A stretch of DNA of 64,000 bases from Gonocerus acuteangulatus (GCA_946811695.1 OX328132.1:98250900-98314899), one strand, 5' to 3'. Positions 23,857-35,199 are shown, counted from the stretch's first letter. The notes: generated by a model not told the origin, from the letters alone. A program made the numbers and translations.

Positions 23857-24404
23857 TTACACTCTTATTCTCATTCTCTTGGGCATTTGTTCCGTTTTCT
23901 TCGTGTTGGTTTGAAATTTTCGCTTTGTCAGACGTACCTGGGTTCTTCCTGTAAACATGGAAATAATTTTAATACTAGGAACCTTGGGTGAGTATGTATT
24001 TGGTTATATAGGAAAAGTTATTCCTTACTCGAACATTCTCTGAGTTCAGGCTTAATATTCTCCTTCGATAATCTCCTTATTTTCTGCCGATAATCTTCTA
24101 ATTTTGATTTTATTACAGGATCAGAGATACACAGTTGAAAGTATTCATTGCTTACTTGCATCAGAGATAAAATGTCCAAAACATCCAGCATCCTAAAACA
24201 AGAAACATATTTATGATAAAACTGAAAGTTCAGTTGAGAGCCGAAATCCTCGTTCTATTGTTTAATATACTATTACCTGATTACGATCGTCGATACTTCA
24301 GGAGGGAGTTCGGTTAGAATATCAATCCTCCGTTTTTTCGTATCCAGCTGTGGGAGTATTGATGTTACGCAGAAAAGCGAGGTAGTTACAAATACTCGAT
24401 CCAT
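23857..24404 (-). CDS. Small F-box protein, copy 7 (intact)
   Basis: Complement of join(23857..23948, 24029..24192, 24277..24404), 127 aa. All splice sites are canonical. The F-box matches copies 1 and 3; one conservative change (Leu13 to Val) lies in the hydrophobic N-terminus. The basic tail matches copy 3. The promoter TATA is at 24454-24461. The 1.64-kb distance to copy 6 and the near identity to the copy 3 region suggest that units 1 and 4 share a recent two-gene ancestor. Confidence 0.6.
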
Positions 24405-24520
24405 ATAGCCACAGTTAAGATACCGCTTTGACTTTGCTGAGTTGAAGCATGGCTATATATACGCTGCTTGAGACGATTCCATTGTTCTCATTGGCCAATT
24501 ACGAGCCGAAAACCGTAATA
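24405..24520 (-). promoter_or_regulatory. F-box copy 7 core promoter
   Basis: TATATATA at 24454-24461, 50 nt above the ATG, with TTGGCCAATT upstream. Confidence 0.6.
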
Positions 24521-25532
24521 AAGAAAAGTAGTCCCTTTTAAGTGCGAAGACACGCCTACTTCTTGAGCAATCGTAGGACAGTATTTCAAATACTTCAATG
24601 GGATCGGTCATTTGTCTAATCTATTTATTAAAGTACGTTATTTGCAATTTGTATATTATGAATCGTACATGGTAATTAAAGCGATGAGAAATCGTGGAGA
24701 TGGTATTGTATATAGTGTAAATAAGATAATTTTGTCGTAATAAACTTTCGGATTTCTTTTTATTCATTAATATATAAGGCTTTTCGGGTTTGAAAATTGC
24801 CGAATTTCAATACAATTTGTGCGATTTGGAGCATAGAATCCATATTTCGGATAAGGAACGAAAAAGCAATTCAAAACTCTCTTTTCTGTGAAAAAGTTAC
24901 CTAATCACGTAGCAATGGCGGTCCTTTATTCATATCCTTTTATTTATTTGGTTAAAGATGTTTTACATTGGTTTCGGGTCGAGTCCATCTTTCTGGCAAC
25001 AACCCGACTCATGAACAAGTGAAATTTTTGTAAAGGAAATTTTCATTATTCAGATAAGTCTTTAAACTACAGTTATTTTAAAAAAAAATATTAGGATACT
25101 ATTAAGCGGGGTTCCTCCCTATGGAGGGAGGGAGGATTCGCGCTAAAATAAGCACTATCTTAAGGAAACAGAGAATTTAAAATTAGTAAAAATACATAGC
25201 AATAAATATAATAATAAAGAAGGGAGTATGCAACTGGTTTCCTGGAGTCTCGGAAAGCTGGTCTGTGATCCCATGTTTAATATGTAAGGTGTAAATCCAG
25301 CTATCTGATTGAAGACATTCTAGCCTAGCTACCCTAGGCAGAGGGCTAAATCCCCCCCACTGTAAACATAGAACATAATTTTAATACTATGAAGCTTTTA
25401 GATTCTTACATTTTATGGAAAGGGCTCTATAGAAAAATATAAATAACATATCAGTGTACTACGTTTGATCCATAAACAAATAAATTCATCGTGTTTTAGT
25501 AAAAATACCCTAAAATATGAATGAAGATTTTA

Positions 25533-25915
25533 TTACATTACATACCATCTGTAAAATTTACGGATATTCTTTGTTGTAATCAAATAATATTTGGACAGCA
25601 ATAATAGCATGGTATACCTTAGCATTGACGAGATTATTAAGCCTTTTGATTGGCTTGCTTCCTTGTAATCTTTCAGGCTTGCTTCCATGGAGAATATTGT
25701 GAGTTTCTTCGAAGTTATAACACCCAAAAAGCACATGGGGAGGAATACCTGAGTGGTTACAACACAAAGGTGCTCACACCCATTCTACTTTTCAAGTGTT
25801 TCTAGCTGCTCACTACTCCATAAGCAGGAAATTATTTATTTTAGAAGTACGTGGTTGGAGCTGTAAGGTAGAGAGGAAGTTCGTAATATCATTTCCTTTT
25901 TTGGTTGTTCATTTC
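25533..25915 (-). repeat. R3 repeat, unit 5
   Basis: Same form as unit 4. Confidence 0.6.
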
Positions 25916-26259
25916 TAATATGTGATTATCTTTGGACTAAGCGATATGTGTAAGACAAAGAGATGAAATCTCCAGTCAATCACGAAATTTAATTGTTTCA
26001 GATTGGAAACATAAATTAAGTTATCGTAAAAAAGCCAAAAAATATATAGTTTTAAAAAGTGCAGTTTATTAAATGTATTCAAAGGATTTATAACACAATA
26101 CTGTCGAAAATTTACATGGTTTTGGACGAATAATTAACATAAATGCATATAATAATAATAATAATAAAATAATAAACATATATACATATAAATATGTATA
26201 ATAACTGTAATAATCAACTTCTAGATTGAACAGAATAATATTTCACATTGAGATTTAAT

Positions 26260-26770
26260 AAATTAACAGAACTTGTGTTCAATATTCCTAAGGTTTTCAT
26301 ATGGAGTGAAAAATGCTCCTTTGCACTTCTATCACGCAAAAAAAGATGTATCCAATACCTACGCCAACACAGTTGCTTCATCAACGTCCATGATTAAACT
26401 ACTAGCTGGTGGCACTAATGGTGACTCATGTGCGGCCACAATGGCGGCGACACCGGTGGTGCCACCCTGTTGGCCCCATATGCAAAGGGCGTTAGTTCCG
26501 TTTTCATCATATTGATTTGAATTTTTCGCTTTACAGGTACCTGGCCTCTTCCTGTTAACATATGATGGTTTGAATACTAAGAACCAAGTTGCACCAGTTG
26601 GTGTATTTGCATATCTACTAAAAGTTATGACTTACTGGAAACTTCTGTAAGAAGGGGTGAGTATGAATTTGGTTATCTAGGAAAAGTGATTTCTTACTGG
26701 AAAATTCTCTGAGTTCACGCTTAATATTCTACCATGACAATCACCTTATTTTCTGCCGATAATCTTCTTT
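26260..26770 (-). pseudogene. Type 2 F-box paralogue remnant, unit 5
   Basis: Same truncated structure as the other unit copies. Confidence 0.55.
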
Positions 26771-27284
26771 ACATTGGTTTCTGGCAACAACCCGACTCAC
26801 GAACAAGTGAAATTTTATAAAGGAAATTTTCTTTATTCAGATAAGTCTTTAAACTACAGTTATTTAAAAAAAAAATATTATGATTCTATTAGTCAAAATT
26901 AAGGTTTTTGCATTGATTCGTGACGTTCGTATGGACGAATCGTATAAGAAAAAATGTATAAGGGACATTTGCTGTATTAGGGTTTTTCGAGATTTCGTTG
27001 AATAACTCTGTAATAGTGGCCACTGTTTTATTTATTGTGGTCATTCTGTTTCCTACTTCATGTTATCAATTCCATTAATATATCTAAAATCGATGAAATT
27101 TATTTCCGGTATAGCCGAGTCATAAGTTTAAAGTCATAGTAATCTATAAAATATTTATTTGATATCATGTTCGTAGAAAGGTGCTTATACATTTAATTTC
27201 ATAAAGTATCTTATATTTACATAAGTCTTCATTAGTAAGAATTAAGTATTCCCACTGTGGAGTATAATTTTACCAGCACATCAT

Positions 27285-27623
27285 TTACACTCTTATTCTC
27301 ATTCTCTTGGGCATTTGTTCCGTTTTCTTCGTGTTCATTTGAAATTTTCGCTTTGTCAGACGTACCTGGTGGGTTCTTCCTGTAAACATGAAAATAATTT
27401 TATTACTAGGAACCTTGGGTGAGTATGTATTTGGTTATATAGGAAAAGTTATTACTTACTCGAACATTCTCTGAGTTCAGGCTTAATATTCTCCTTCGAT
27501 AATCTCCTTATTTTCTGCCGATAATCTTCTAATTTTGATTTTATTACAGGATCAGAGATACACAGTTGAAAGTATTCATTGCTTACTTGCATCAGAGATA
27601 AAATGTCCAAAACATCCAGCATC
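27285..27623 (-). pseudogene. F-box protein copy 8, exon 1 and promoter missing
   Basis: Exon 2 (27460..27623) and exon 3 (27285..27379) are intact with good splice sites (TTTACAG acceptor). The sequence breaks inside intron 1 and continues into another exon 3 start (about 27697-27707), so exon 1, ATG and promoter are gone. It marks the end of the array. Confidence 0.65.
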
Positions 27624-27779
27624 CTAAAACAAGAAACATATTTATGATAAAACTGAAAGTTCAGTTGAGAGCCGAAATCCTCGCTTTCTCAGACGTACCA
27701 GGGTTCTTCCTGTAAACATGGAAATAATTTTAATACTAGGAACCTTGGGTAAGTATCTATTTTTCAAGTAAACGGAAGT

Positions 27780-28107
27780 CAACAAAGAAAATAATGTTAT
27801 TACTATAAAGCTTTTGATTCTTACATTTTATTGAAAATACACTATAGACAAATATAAATATTATATCAGTGTACCACGCTTATTCCAGAAACAAATAATT
27901 TCTTCGTGTTGGAGTAAAAATACCCTAAAATATGAACGAAGATTTTATTACATAATAACATAATATTTGGACAGGAAAAAAATCAAAGTATGCCAAGGCA
28001 TTGATGAGATTAATGAGACTTTTCTTTGGCTTTCATACTTGTAATCTTCATCGATTTAGGTGTGTTGATATTTCAAAACATCATCACGCCATCTATGAGG
28101 TTCCATA

Positions 28108-28178
<71 letters not shown>

Positions 28179-28400
28179 GACCCTGAGTTACTGGCCTTGG
28201 AGTATCGTCTGTGTTCCTTTGGAGTTACATGGGAGGGAGTGCCTTAGTGGTTACAACACAAAGGAGCTCACACCCATTCTACTTTTCAAGTGTTTCTAGC
28301 TGCTCACTATTCCATTAGCAGGAAATTATTTCTTTTAGAAGTACGTGGTTGTGGAACATGTAAGGTAGAGAGGAAGTTCGTAATCTCATTGTCCTATCTT
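27780..28400 (-). repeat. R3 repeat with (AT)n expansion
   Basis: Full-type R3 copy. On the minus strand it has the R3 ATG (near 28390) and the NHVLLKEIISC segment, but a stop (TGCTAA) follows. An (AT)n tract at 28104-28176 replaces the ATATAC position. Confidence 0.6.
28104..28176. repeat. (AT)n microsatellite in R3
   Basis: About 35 AT units, interrupted once by AC, located between the GGTTCCAT and CTGACCCTGAG segments of R3. Confidence 0.95.
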
Positions 28401-28770
28401 GGTTGTTCATTTCTAAAAATATCATTAAGTATATTTAAAAGTCGACTAATTACAAATAAATACATTTAAATTTTTCATTAGAAGGAATAAGTTCAGTCTT
28501 TTCGGATACTACTTGGCCTCCTCTGAACTGACTAATTGTCCGACTCGCAGGAACTGCATCATCTTAGCGCGGTTCCATTCATAACCCTAGTGTAATTTTG
28601 TATACTTAGAATAGAAACAGTTATTACAAGGAACCGGATTCTTAGGTTTTCACGTATTTTTTTCCTTTCTCCTAAACATGATAAAGATCGATTTTTCATA
28701 TGATTCGCGTCTTCTAGTATCATTCATTCTGAATGATATCACTTAAAACCCAATGGAATGACCCAGACGG

Positions 28771-28844
28771 ACCGGTGACAAAGGGCCAGCAGCTTGACCG
28801 GTGACAAAGGGCCAGCAGCTTGACCGGTGACAAAGGGCCAGCTG
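28771..28844. repeat. 26-bp minisatellite, 2.9 copies
   Basis: Unit ACCGGTGACAAAGGGCCAGC plus AGCTTG, repeated without change at 28771, 28797 and 28823. GC-rich against an AT-rich surround. A short hairpin (AGCCTGGC/GCCAGGCT) follows at about 28871-28889. It interrupts a Rep-A copy (the sequences at 28740-28770 and 29027-29050 are contiguous in the copy at 2573-2630). Confidence 0.85.
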
Positions 28845-29039
28845 CGTACCCTTATACCTGGAACACCCTAGAGCCTGGCTTGGCCAGGCTCCACTGCTAC
28901 AGACATGAAATTTTTATTTCATTCTTCAATGTATTCAAAACTATCAAAATGTTTAGAATTTCTAAATGCTTCAAAAAATAAATACAATTGAAAACAAACA
29001 ATTAAAAAGTGAGCTAAACAATTACAAAAACCCGCTCAA

Positions 29040-29308
29040 AAGAACACACGGTTAAAGCTATCGCCTTAAAAATAGTTTCATTCGTTTTGCTAGCCCAAGA
29101 AGCCTGTATAACGAGTACTTACAAGCATATGAACTCAAAAACGTAAGCGTTACGATTTTTTTGCGCGAATTTTGCACCAAAACACCATCTTCCCGTGGGC
29201 GGATTTTGCTCGTTAACGAACTTGACCTTTCAAATTGGACAAAGGATTTTTGTACCAAATTTCATCAAAATCGGACCATTAGGGGGGCCGGAAAACCGCT
29301 AACAGACA

Positions 29309-29354
<46 letters not shown>

Positions 29355-29448
29355 AATTTGAACCACCGTTATTTTCGGTCTCTAGGGGTTCTGAAACGCG
29401 AAATTTTCTAGTCGGCACTTCCGGATTGTTTCATGAGATCAACCTTAT
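29040..29448 (+). repeat. Rep-A copy with (AT)n
   Basis: Matches 3830-4220, including the CGGACCATTAGG block, (AT)n at 29312-29352 and the sequence leading into the unit hairpin at 29449. Confidence 0.7.
29312..29352. repeat. (AT)n microsatellite in Rep-A
   Basis: About 20 AT units directly after CAGACAAAC. Confidence 0.95.
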
Positions 29449-29877
29449 AAGCGGGTTTCCTCCCTATGGAGGGAGGGAGGAACCGCGCTAAAATAAGCAC
29501 TATCTTAAGGAAACAGAGAATTTAAAATTAGTAAAAATACATAGCAATAAATATAATAATAAAGAAGCGAGTATGCAACTGGTTTCCTGGAATCTCGGAA
29601 AGCTGGTCTGTGATCCGATGTTTAATATGTAAGGTGTAAATCCAGCTATCTGATTGAAGACATTCTAGCCTAGCTACCCTAGGCAGAGGGCTAAATCCCC
29701 CCCACTGTAAACATAGAACATAATTTTAATACTATGAAGCTTTTAGATTCTTACATTTTATGGAAAGGACTCTATAGAAAAATATAAATAACATATCAGT
29801 GTACTACGTTTGATCCAGAAACAAATAAATTCACCGTGTTTTAGTAAAAATACCCTAAAATATGAATGAAGATTATA

Positions 29878-30250
29878 TTACATTACATACCATCTGTAAA
29901 ATTTACGGATATTCTTTGTTGTTATAAAATAATATTTGGACAGCAATAATAGCAAGGTATACCTTAGCATTGACGAGATTATTAAGCCTTTTGATTGGCT
30001 TGCTACCTTGTAATCTTCCAGGCTTGCTTCCATGGAGAATATTGTGAGTTTCTTCGAAGTTATAACACCCAGAAAGCAAATGGGGAGGAATACCTGAGTG
30101 GTTACAACACAAAGGTGCTCATACCCATTCTACTTTTCAAGTGTTTCTAGCTGCTCACTACTCCATAAGCAGGAAATTATTTATTTTAGAAGTACGTGGT
30201 TGGAGCTGTAAGGTAGAGAGGAAGTTCGTAATATCATTTCCTTCTTTGGT
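29878..30250 (-). repeat. R3 repeat, unit 6
   Basis: Same deleted R3 form as the array copies, with stops in the upstream part. Confidence 0.6.
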
Positions 30251-30525
30251 TGTTCATTTCTAATATGTGATTATCTTTGGACTAAGCGATATGTGTAGGA
30301 CAAAGAGATGAAATCTCCAGTCAATCACGAAATTTAATTGTTTCAGATTGGAAACATAAATTAAGTTATCATAAAAAAGCCAAAAAATATATAGTTTTAA
30401 AAAGTGCAGTTTATTAAATGTATTCAAAGGATTTATAACACAATACTGTCGAAAATTTACATGGTTTTGGACGGAAACTTAACATAAATGCATATAATAA
30501 TAATAATAATAATAAAATAATAAAC

Positions 30526-30534
<9 letters not shown>

Positions 30535-30571
<37 letters not shown>
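30535..30571. repeat. (AT)n microsatellite
   Basis: Expanded AT run where units 2-5 have only a few TATA repeats. Confidence 0.95.
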
Positions 30572-30575
<4 letters not shown>

Positions 30576-30649
30576 AATAACAATAATAATCAACTTCTAG
30601 ATTGAACAGAATAATATTTCACATTGAGATTTAATAAATTAACAGAACT

Positions 30650-31390
30650 TGTCTTCAATATTCCTAAGGTTTTCATATGGAGTGAAAAATGCTCCTTTGC
30701 ACTTTTATCACGCAAAAAAAGATGTATCCAATACCTAAGCCAACACAGTTGCTTCATCAACGTCCATGATTAAACCGCTTGCTGGTGGCTCTAGTGGTGA
30801 CTCATGTGCGGCCACAATGGTGGCGACACCAGTGGTGCCACCGTGTTGGCCCAATGTGCAAAGGGCCTTAGTTCCGTTTTCATCATATTGTTTTGAATTT
30901 TTCGCTTTACAGGTACCAGGGCTCTTCCTGTTAACACATGATGATTTAAATACTAAGAACCAAGTCACGGTGTATTTGCATATCTACTAAAAGTTATGAC
31001 TTACTGGAAACTTCTGTATGAAGGGGTGAGTATGTATTTGGTTAGCTAGGAAAAGTTATTTCTTACTGGAACATTCTCTGAGTTCAGGCTTAATATTCTA
31101 CTTCGAAAATCACCTTATTTTCTGCCGATAATCTGCGAATTTAGATCTTATTACAGGATCGTAGATACACAGCTTACCTTCATCAGAGATAAAATGTCCA
31201 AGACATCCGGCATCATAAAATAAGAAACAAATTAATAATAGAACTCAAAGATAAGATGAAGGCCATAAAACTCATTCTATTGTTTAATATTCTTTTACTT
31301 GAATACGATCGTTAATGTCCAGCTTTGGGAGTATTGTTGTTAAGTAGAAAAGGGACGTCAGAACCTCGATCCATATCGTCTCAGTTCAGA
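30650..31390 (-). pseudogene. Type 2 F-box paralogue, most complete copy
   Basis: Exon 3-like segment 30735-30920 (frame KSPGTCKAKNS... to DEATVLA, stop), exon 2-like segment about 31067-31214, and an exon 1 start at about 31360. Exon 2 has TGA after CAGAAAATAAGG and an internal deletion. Its acceptor has lost the AG, and exon 1 has a large deletion covering the F-box start. It shows that type 2 once had the same three-exon plan as type 1. Confidence 0.55.
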
Positions 31391-31439
31391 AACCGTTTTG
31401 ACTTTGCTGTTTTTTTGTTTTTTCTTCCCACGTTCCAAA

Positions 31440-31800
31440 TTTATTTATATGTACATAGAGAGCTCCAGACCCAACGGATTGGTGCCTGGTGCTGGGCTTC
31501 ATCTATCTAGGTGTCTTGTTATCAAAACATCATCATTCCATCCATGAGGTTCCATGTGTATATTCAACCCTGTGGCGCTGTCCTTGGAGAATATTGTGTG
31601 TTCCTTTGGAGTTATAACACCCAGAAAGTACATGGGAGGGAGTGCCTTAGTGGTTACAACACATAGGAGCTCACACCTATTCTACTTTTCAAGTGTTTCT
31701 AGCTGTTCACTAATCCATAAGCAGGAAATTATTTTAAAAGTACGTGGTTAGAGCTGTAAGGTAGAGGGGAAGTTCGTAATCTCACTGTCCTTTCTTGGTT
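31440..31800 (-). repeat. R3 repeat, unexpanded
   Basis: Contains the segment GGTTCCATGTGTATATTCAA where other copies carry (AT)n, so it preserves the pre-expansion state. Stops interrupt the minus-strand frame. Confidence 0.6.
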
Positions 31801-32009
31801 GTTCATTTCTAATATGAGATAACCTTTGAACTAAATGATTTGTGTAAGACTATTAAGTGAGAAGACACGCCAACTTCTTGAGGAAACGAGGACATTATTT
31901 CACATACGCTTATAGAATTTATATTTACATAGGGAGCTCCAACGGATTGGTGCCTGGAGCTGGAATTCAAAAGCTACGCCTATTCTACGCTTTGATGTAA
32001 TCTGATATA

Positions 32010-32013
<4 letters not shown>

Positions 32014-32041
<28 letters not shown>
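32014..32041. repeat. (AT)n microsatellite, left of MITE
   Basis: AT run directly bordering the mariner-like MITE. Confidence 0.9.
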
Positions 32042-32044
<3 letters not shown>

Positions 32045-32408
32045 GGTGTCCCGTAAATGTCTAGTCATACTGTGGGAGGTGATCTCAGATCCTGCCCATT
32101 GAAGAGTAACGCTGGTAAGAAATGTCTGGAAATTTAGAATAGCTTTCTTTTGGTACGATAGACATACTTAAATTCATTCATTTTTATGTTTACTTCCAAC
32201 TAGTTTTATAGTAAATTTACTCAGCCAGAATTCAGGACGGAGCTACAACGATTATTCTTGTAAAAACCACGTTTGTCTCGAAAAAAACAATAAAATGTCG
32301 TTTTCTCCCTTATGTGTGAGAATTCGTAAAATCGTCACATAACATTTTTTGTCCTCCTAAGTGTCCTCTATCATCTCCCACAATATGACTAGACATTTAC
32401 GGGACACC

Positions 32409-32411
<3 letters not shown>
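32042..32411. mobile_element. mariner-like MITE, 370 bp
   Basis: Long terminal inverted repeats: GGGTGTCCCGTAAATGTCTA at about 32044 and its complement ending at 32410. They stay similar for about 40 bp. The CAGGGTGTCCC end and TA target are typical of Tc1/mariner. No transposase frame is present. It is embedded in (TA)n on both sides. Confidence 0.8.

Positions 32412-32463
<52 letters not shown>
32412..32463. repeat. (AT)n microsatellite, right of MITE
   Basis: About 26 AT units starting exactly at the MITE end. Confidence 0.95.
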
Positions 32464-32467
<4 letters not shown>

Positions 32468-32529
32468 TACCTTTAATATTTGTACTTTTAAGTTTAAATA
32501 ACAGTTTAAGTATATTATAACAGTATATT

Positions 32530-32872
32530 TTATGAATTTTTGCCCTTTGCAATACATAACCAACCGAGTGCAGTGGCTGATTTATGAGGACAGCCTGGGA
32601 CATCCGCGTAGGTGCTGTTATTATGAAAACAATAATGGAATATTGAAATTTTCGAGTCTGGGACCCTACCCAGGATGAACTTCAGGTGTCTAATCTTTGA
32701 CAGGTCGTTGTATTCTTAAGTGCCCTTCACAAAAACCTGAATTTACCTGACCCCAATGTATCCGTTCGAGTATGGTTGTTCATTCATTTACTAATTGCTA
32801 CACACATGTTCATATTAAAAGCAGAAAAGAAAATATCTTTGAACTAATTGGTATAATTGAGAATATATACAT

Positions 32873-32935
<63 letters not shown>
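32530..32935. repeat. R4 dispersed repeat with (AT)n
   Basis: Recurs at 63475-63760: shared blocks TTTTTGCCCTTTGCA, GGGACATC-GCGTAGGTGCTG and TATCTTTGAACTAATTGGTA. Both copies carry (AT)n after TTGAGAATATA (here 32876-32932). Non-coding. Confidence 0.65.
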
Positions 32936-32938
<3 letters not shown>

Positions 32939-33194
32939 GCAGCCCTCAGGCTAGTTGATAATCCTGTGAATTTTTTTTTGACCATGATCTTCTCTGTACT
33001 TAATTTATAAATAATTTGGCTATTAATATCAGGCACTCCTAGCAAGCCATAAAATATAGCGAGGGGCCATCTGTTACATATTTGTTTTCAGAGAATATTC
33101 ACTCTACATCATCTACGACTCCTATGGTCATATTATAAAATTAGATGACCTCTGGCCATTTATCGTCACCACTGTCCTCATTTATTTCTCCACT

Positions 33195-33720
33195 TTCTTG
33201 CATACATTTGATTTTTCCATGAAAATATTTGTTTCGTGAGAACCTGCGAGGGGGTCTCAAAGCCGCCTATCAAAAGTTCAATAAAAAAACACAGCAAACA
33301 ACCCAACGGAAGCTGAGGCTTTCCGCCGAATATTTGGCCTGATCAGGTATACCTGTGTGGTGTATCTGATAGTCTGTAGCGGAAATAACTAGCCCCTCAG
33401 GCGACCTGACGCCTGTTCAACACTCGATCAGTTGTCAGGTGTACCTGATCAGGTATTTTCAACCACTCTGATTTGTGTTTTCAATTTTTGATTTGTCTTA
33501 CCGTTGTGGCATTTTTATTTATTTATTTAGCAAAACAGATTACAGTGAAAAATGTTGCAAAGAAACAATGAAGTCCTTGGTGATTACATATAAATTTATA
33601 AAAAAGAACCATGCTTGTGGAAAGTAAAATATTATGGTTATCCCAAAAGAGATCCAAATTGTGATAATCTGTCGGCTCATCTCTTTATTCATTCAGGAGA
33701 TGAATATGGGTAAATTTATT
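33195..33720 (+). repeat. Two-copy repeat with chromodomain-like frame, deleted copy
   Basis: About 90% similar to 47205-47755. It has a 42-nt deletion inside the chromodomain-like segment (after TATCCCAAAA) and ends soon after the IHSGD segment. CAGG-N4-CCTG motifs occur at about 33345 and 33437. Confidence 0.6.
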
Positions 33721-33754
33721 TCTTCTCTGCGACCATTCCTTACATCCCAACTAA

Positions 33755-34046
33755 AATAAATAAACTCTATCTTAAGTAAAAAAAGAATTTAAAATTAGTA
33801 AAATTATATAGCAATAAAAGTAACAATAAAGAAGTATTTAACTAGTTTCCAGGAATCTCAGAAACCTGGTCTAGGATCCGATGTTTATTATGTAAGTTGT
33901 AAATCCACCTACCTGATTGGGGATATTTTAGTCTAGCTACCGTTTCAGAGGGCTAAATTCCCCCTGTAGGTAACATTTTCGTAGATTCTTTGAAAACTAA
34001 ATATAATATTTGGGTAGGTGCTAATGATCCTGGAAATAGATGCACC

Positions 34047-34078
<32 letters not shown>

Positions 34079-34086
34079 TTGGGTAG
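33755..34086. repeat. Diverged unit-leader module with tiny retroposon
   Basis: 33755-33960 matches the leader that follows the hairpin in each unit (ATCTTAAG, AGAATTTAAAATTAGTAAAA). At 34018-34073 a 28-nt body with about 28 A is inserted, flanked by a 13-bp duplication, AATATTTGGGTAG (34005-34017, 34074-34086). Confidence 0.6.
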
Positions 34087-34175
34087 TACTAATGCAAATG
34101 ATACAGGAGTATTACGTGTATTAATATACTTCCCTTCTATATGATGCGAGCACGTAACAATGTGCTGTGTAGGGT

Positions 34176-34718
34176 TTATTGGCTTATGCACATTCTCTTG
34201 AATATTAGTTCCGTTTTCTTCATGTTGTTTTCAACTATTTGCTTTCTTAGAGGTAACTGGGAAATTCCTGTAAACACAGAAATAATTGCAATACTCAAAA
34301 CCTTTTCGCAGTTTTTATTTGGGTATCTAAGAAAAGCTAATACTTACTGGAACGTTCTGTGAGTTCAGGCTTAATATTCTCCTGTGATATTCCTCTTATT
34401 TTTTGCCAATAATCGCCTAAGTTAGATCTGATTACAGGATCAGAGACACAGAATTTAAATTAATCAATGTATACTTGCATTAGAGATAAAATCTCCATAG
34501 CATCTAGCGTCCAAAATGCGAAACTAATTAGCAAAGAAACTGAATGTTAACGTTGGCAGCTTTAATTGTCATTCTATTGTCTAACGTCTACCTAAGTACG
34601 ATCGTTGACTCATCAGGAGGAAGTTCGTTTAGAATATCAATCCATCGTTTTTTCTTGTCCAGTGGGAGTATTGCTGTTCAGCGGAACAGAGAAATAGTTA
34701 CAAAAAAACTCGATCCAT
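34176..34718 (-). pseudogene. Old F-box gene copy, decayed
   Basis: Exon 1 34592..34718 with ATG at 34716-34718, exon 2 about 34348..34511, exon 3 34176..34267. TATA at 34768-34775 keeps the 50-nt spacing. Exon 1 has an extra T giving an early stop and a TGA in place of Leu13. The intron 1 acceptor AG is changed to GG and the first exon 2 Met to Thr. ILNELPPDESTIV is still recognisable. The tail frame used in copies 1, 3 and 7 is open here (ending KRMCISQ), while the alternative frame is not; this supports the chosen exon 3 frame. Confidence 0.65.
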
Positions 34719-35199
34719 ATCGTCTCAGTTCAGAGACCACTTCGACTTGGCGGAGTTGAACCAGGGCTTTATATAAGCGGCTTAAGACGATCCCATGGTT
34801 CTTATTAGCCAATTATGAGTCGAAGATCATTTTCGAGAAATGTAGTCCCGTTTTTGTGCGATGACACGCTATTTCTTTAGGAAACGGAGAACTTTATTTT
34901 TGCATGTGTTAGTAGGAAGGTATTTCTGCAATCTAAGTACTTTTATACTTTTTATACTTTTAGACTTTTTATGCTTTTATGCTTAAAAGTACTTAAGTAC
35001 TTTTTATGTATTATTCGCTATTTTTACTATTTAAATCACACATACAAGTAAATCGACGAGTTATCGTGGATATGATGCTAATTTAAAAACTTAACATTTG
35101 ATAACTAGAACATTCCGTGTATTTTTATATTTTATAAAATATTTGATATTTCCAATGTATATTTACACACTTCTTTCTTTATGGGTAGCTAGACCATCA

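Larger units (their letters stand above)
20034..25103. repeat. Tandem unit 4 (5070 bp, two F-box copies)
   Basis: Equals the 3430-bp unit plus one extra 1.64-kb F-box sub-unit, so copies 6 and 7 lie in direct tandem. Similar in plan to unit 1 without its insertions. Confidence 0.85.
25104..27690. repeat. Tandem unit 5 (truncated)
   Basis: Follows the unit plan (hairpin, R3, type 2, F-box 3' part) and stops abruptly at about 27683 inside intron 1 of F-box copy 8. There it joins a second exon 3 fragment and then unrelated sequence. Confidence 0.8.
29449..31390. repeat. Unit 6 (diverged, outside the main array)
   Basis: Starts at the same hairpin as the array units and holds R3 (29878-30250) and a longer type 2 copy (30650-31390). 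It lacks a type 1 F-box gene. This looks like the older arrangement from which the array was built. Confidence 0.65.

Noticed and set aside
28026..28247. Open frames consisting largely of alternating Tyr-Ile or Ile-Tyr (also at 3941, 29161, 32357, 32815, 49357, 57004, 63589)
   Set aside because: They are translations of (AT)n microsatellites and have no other support.
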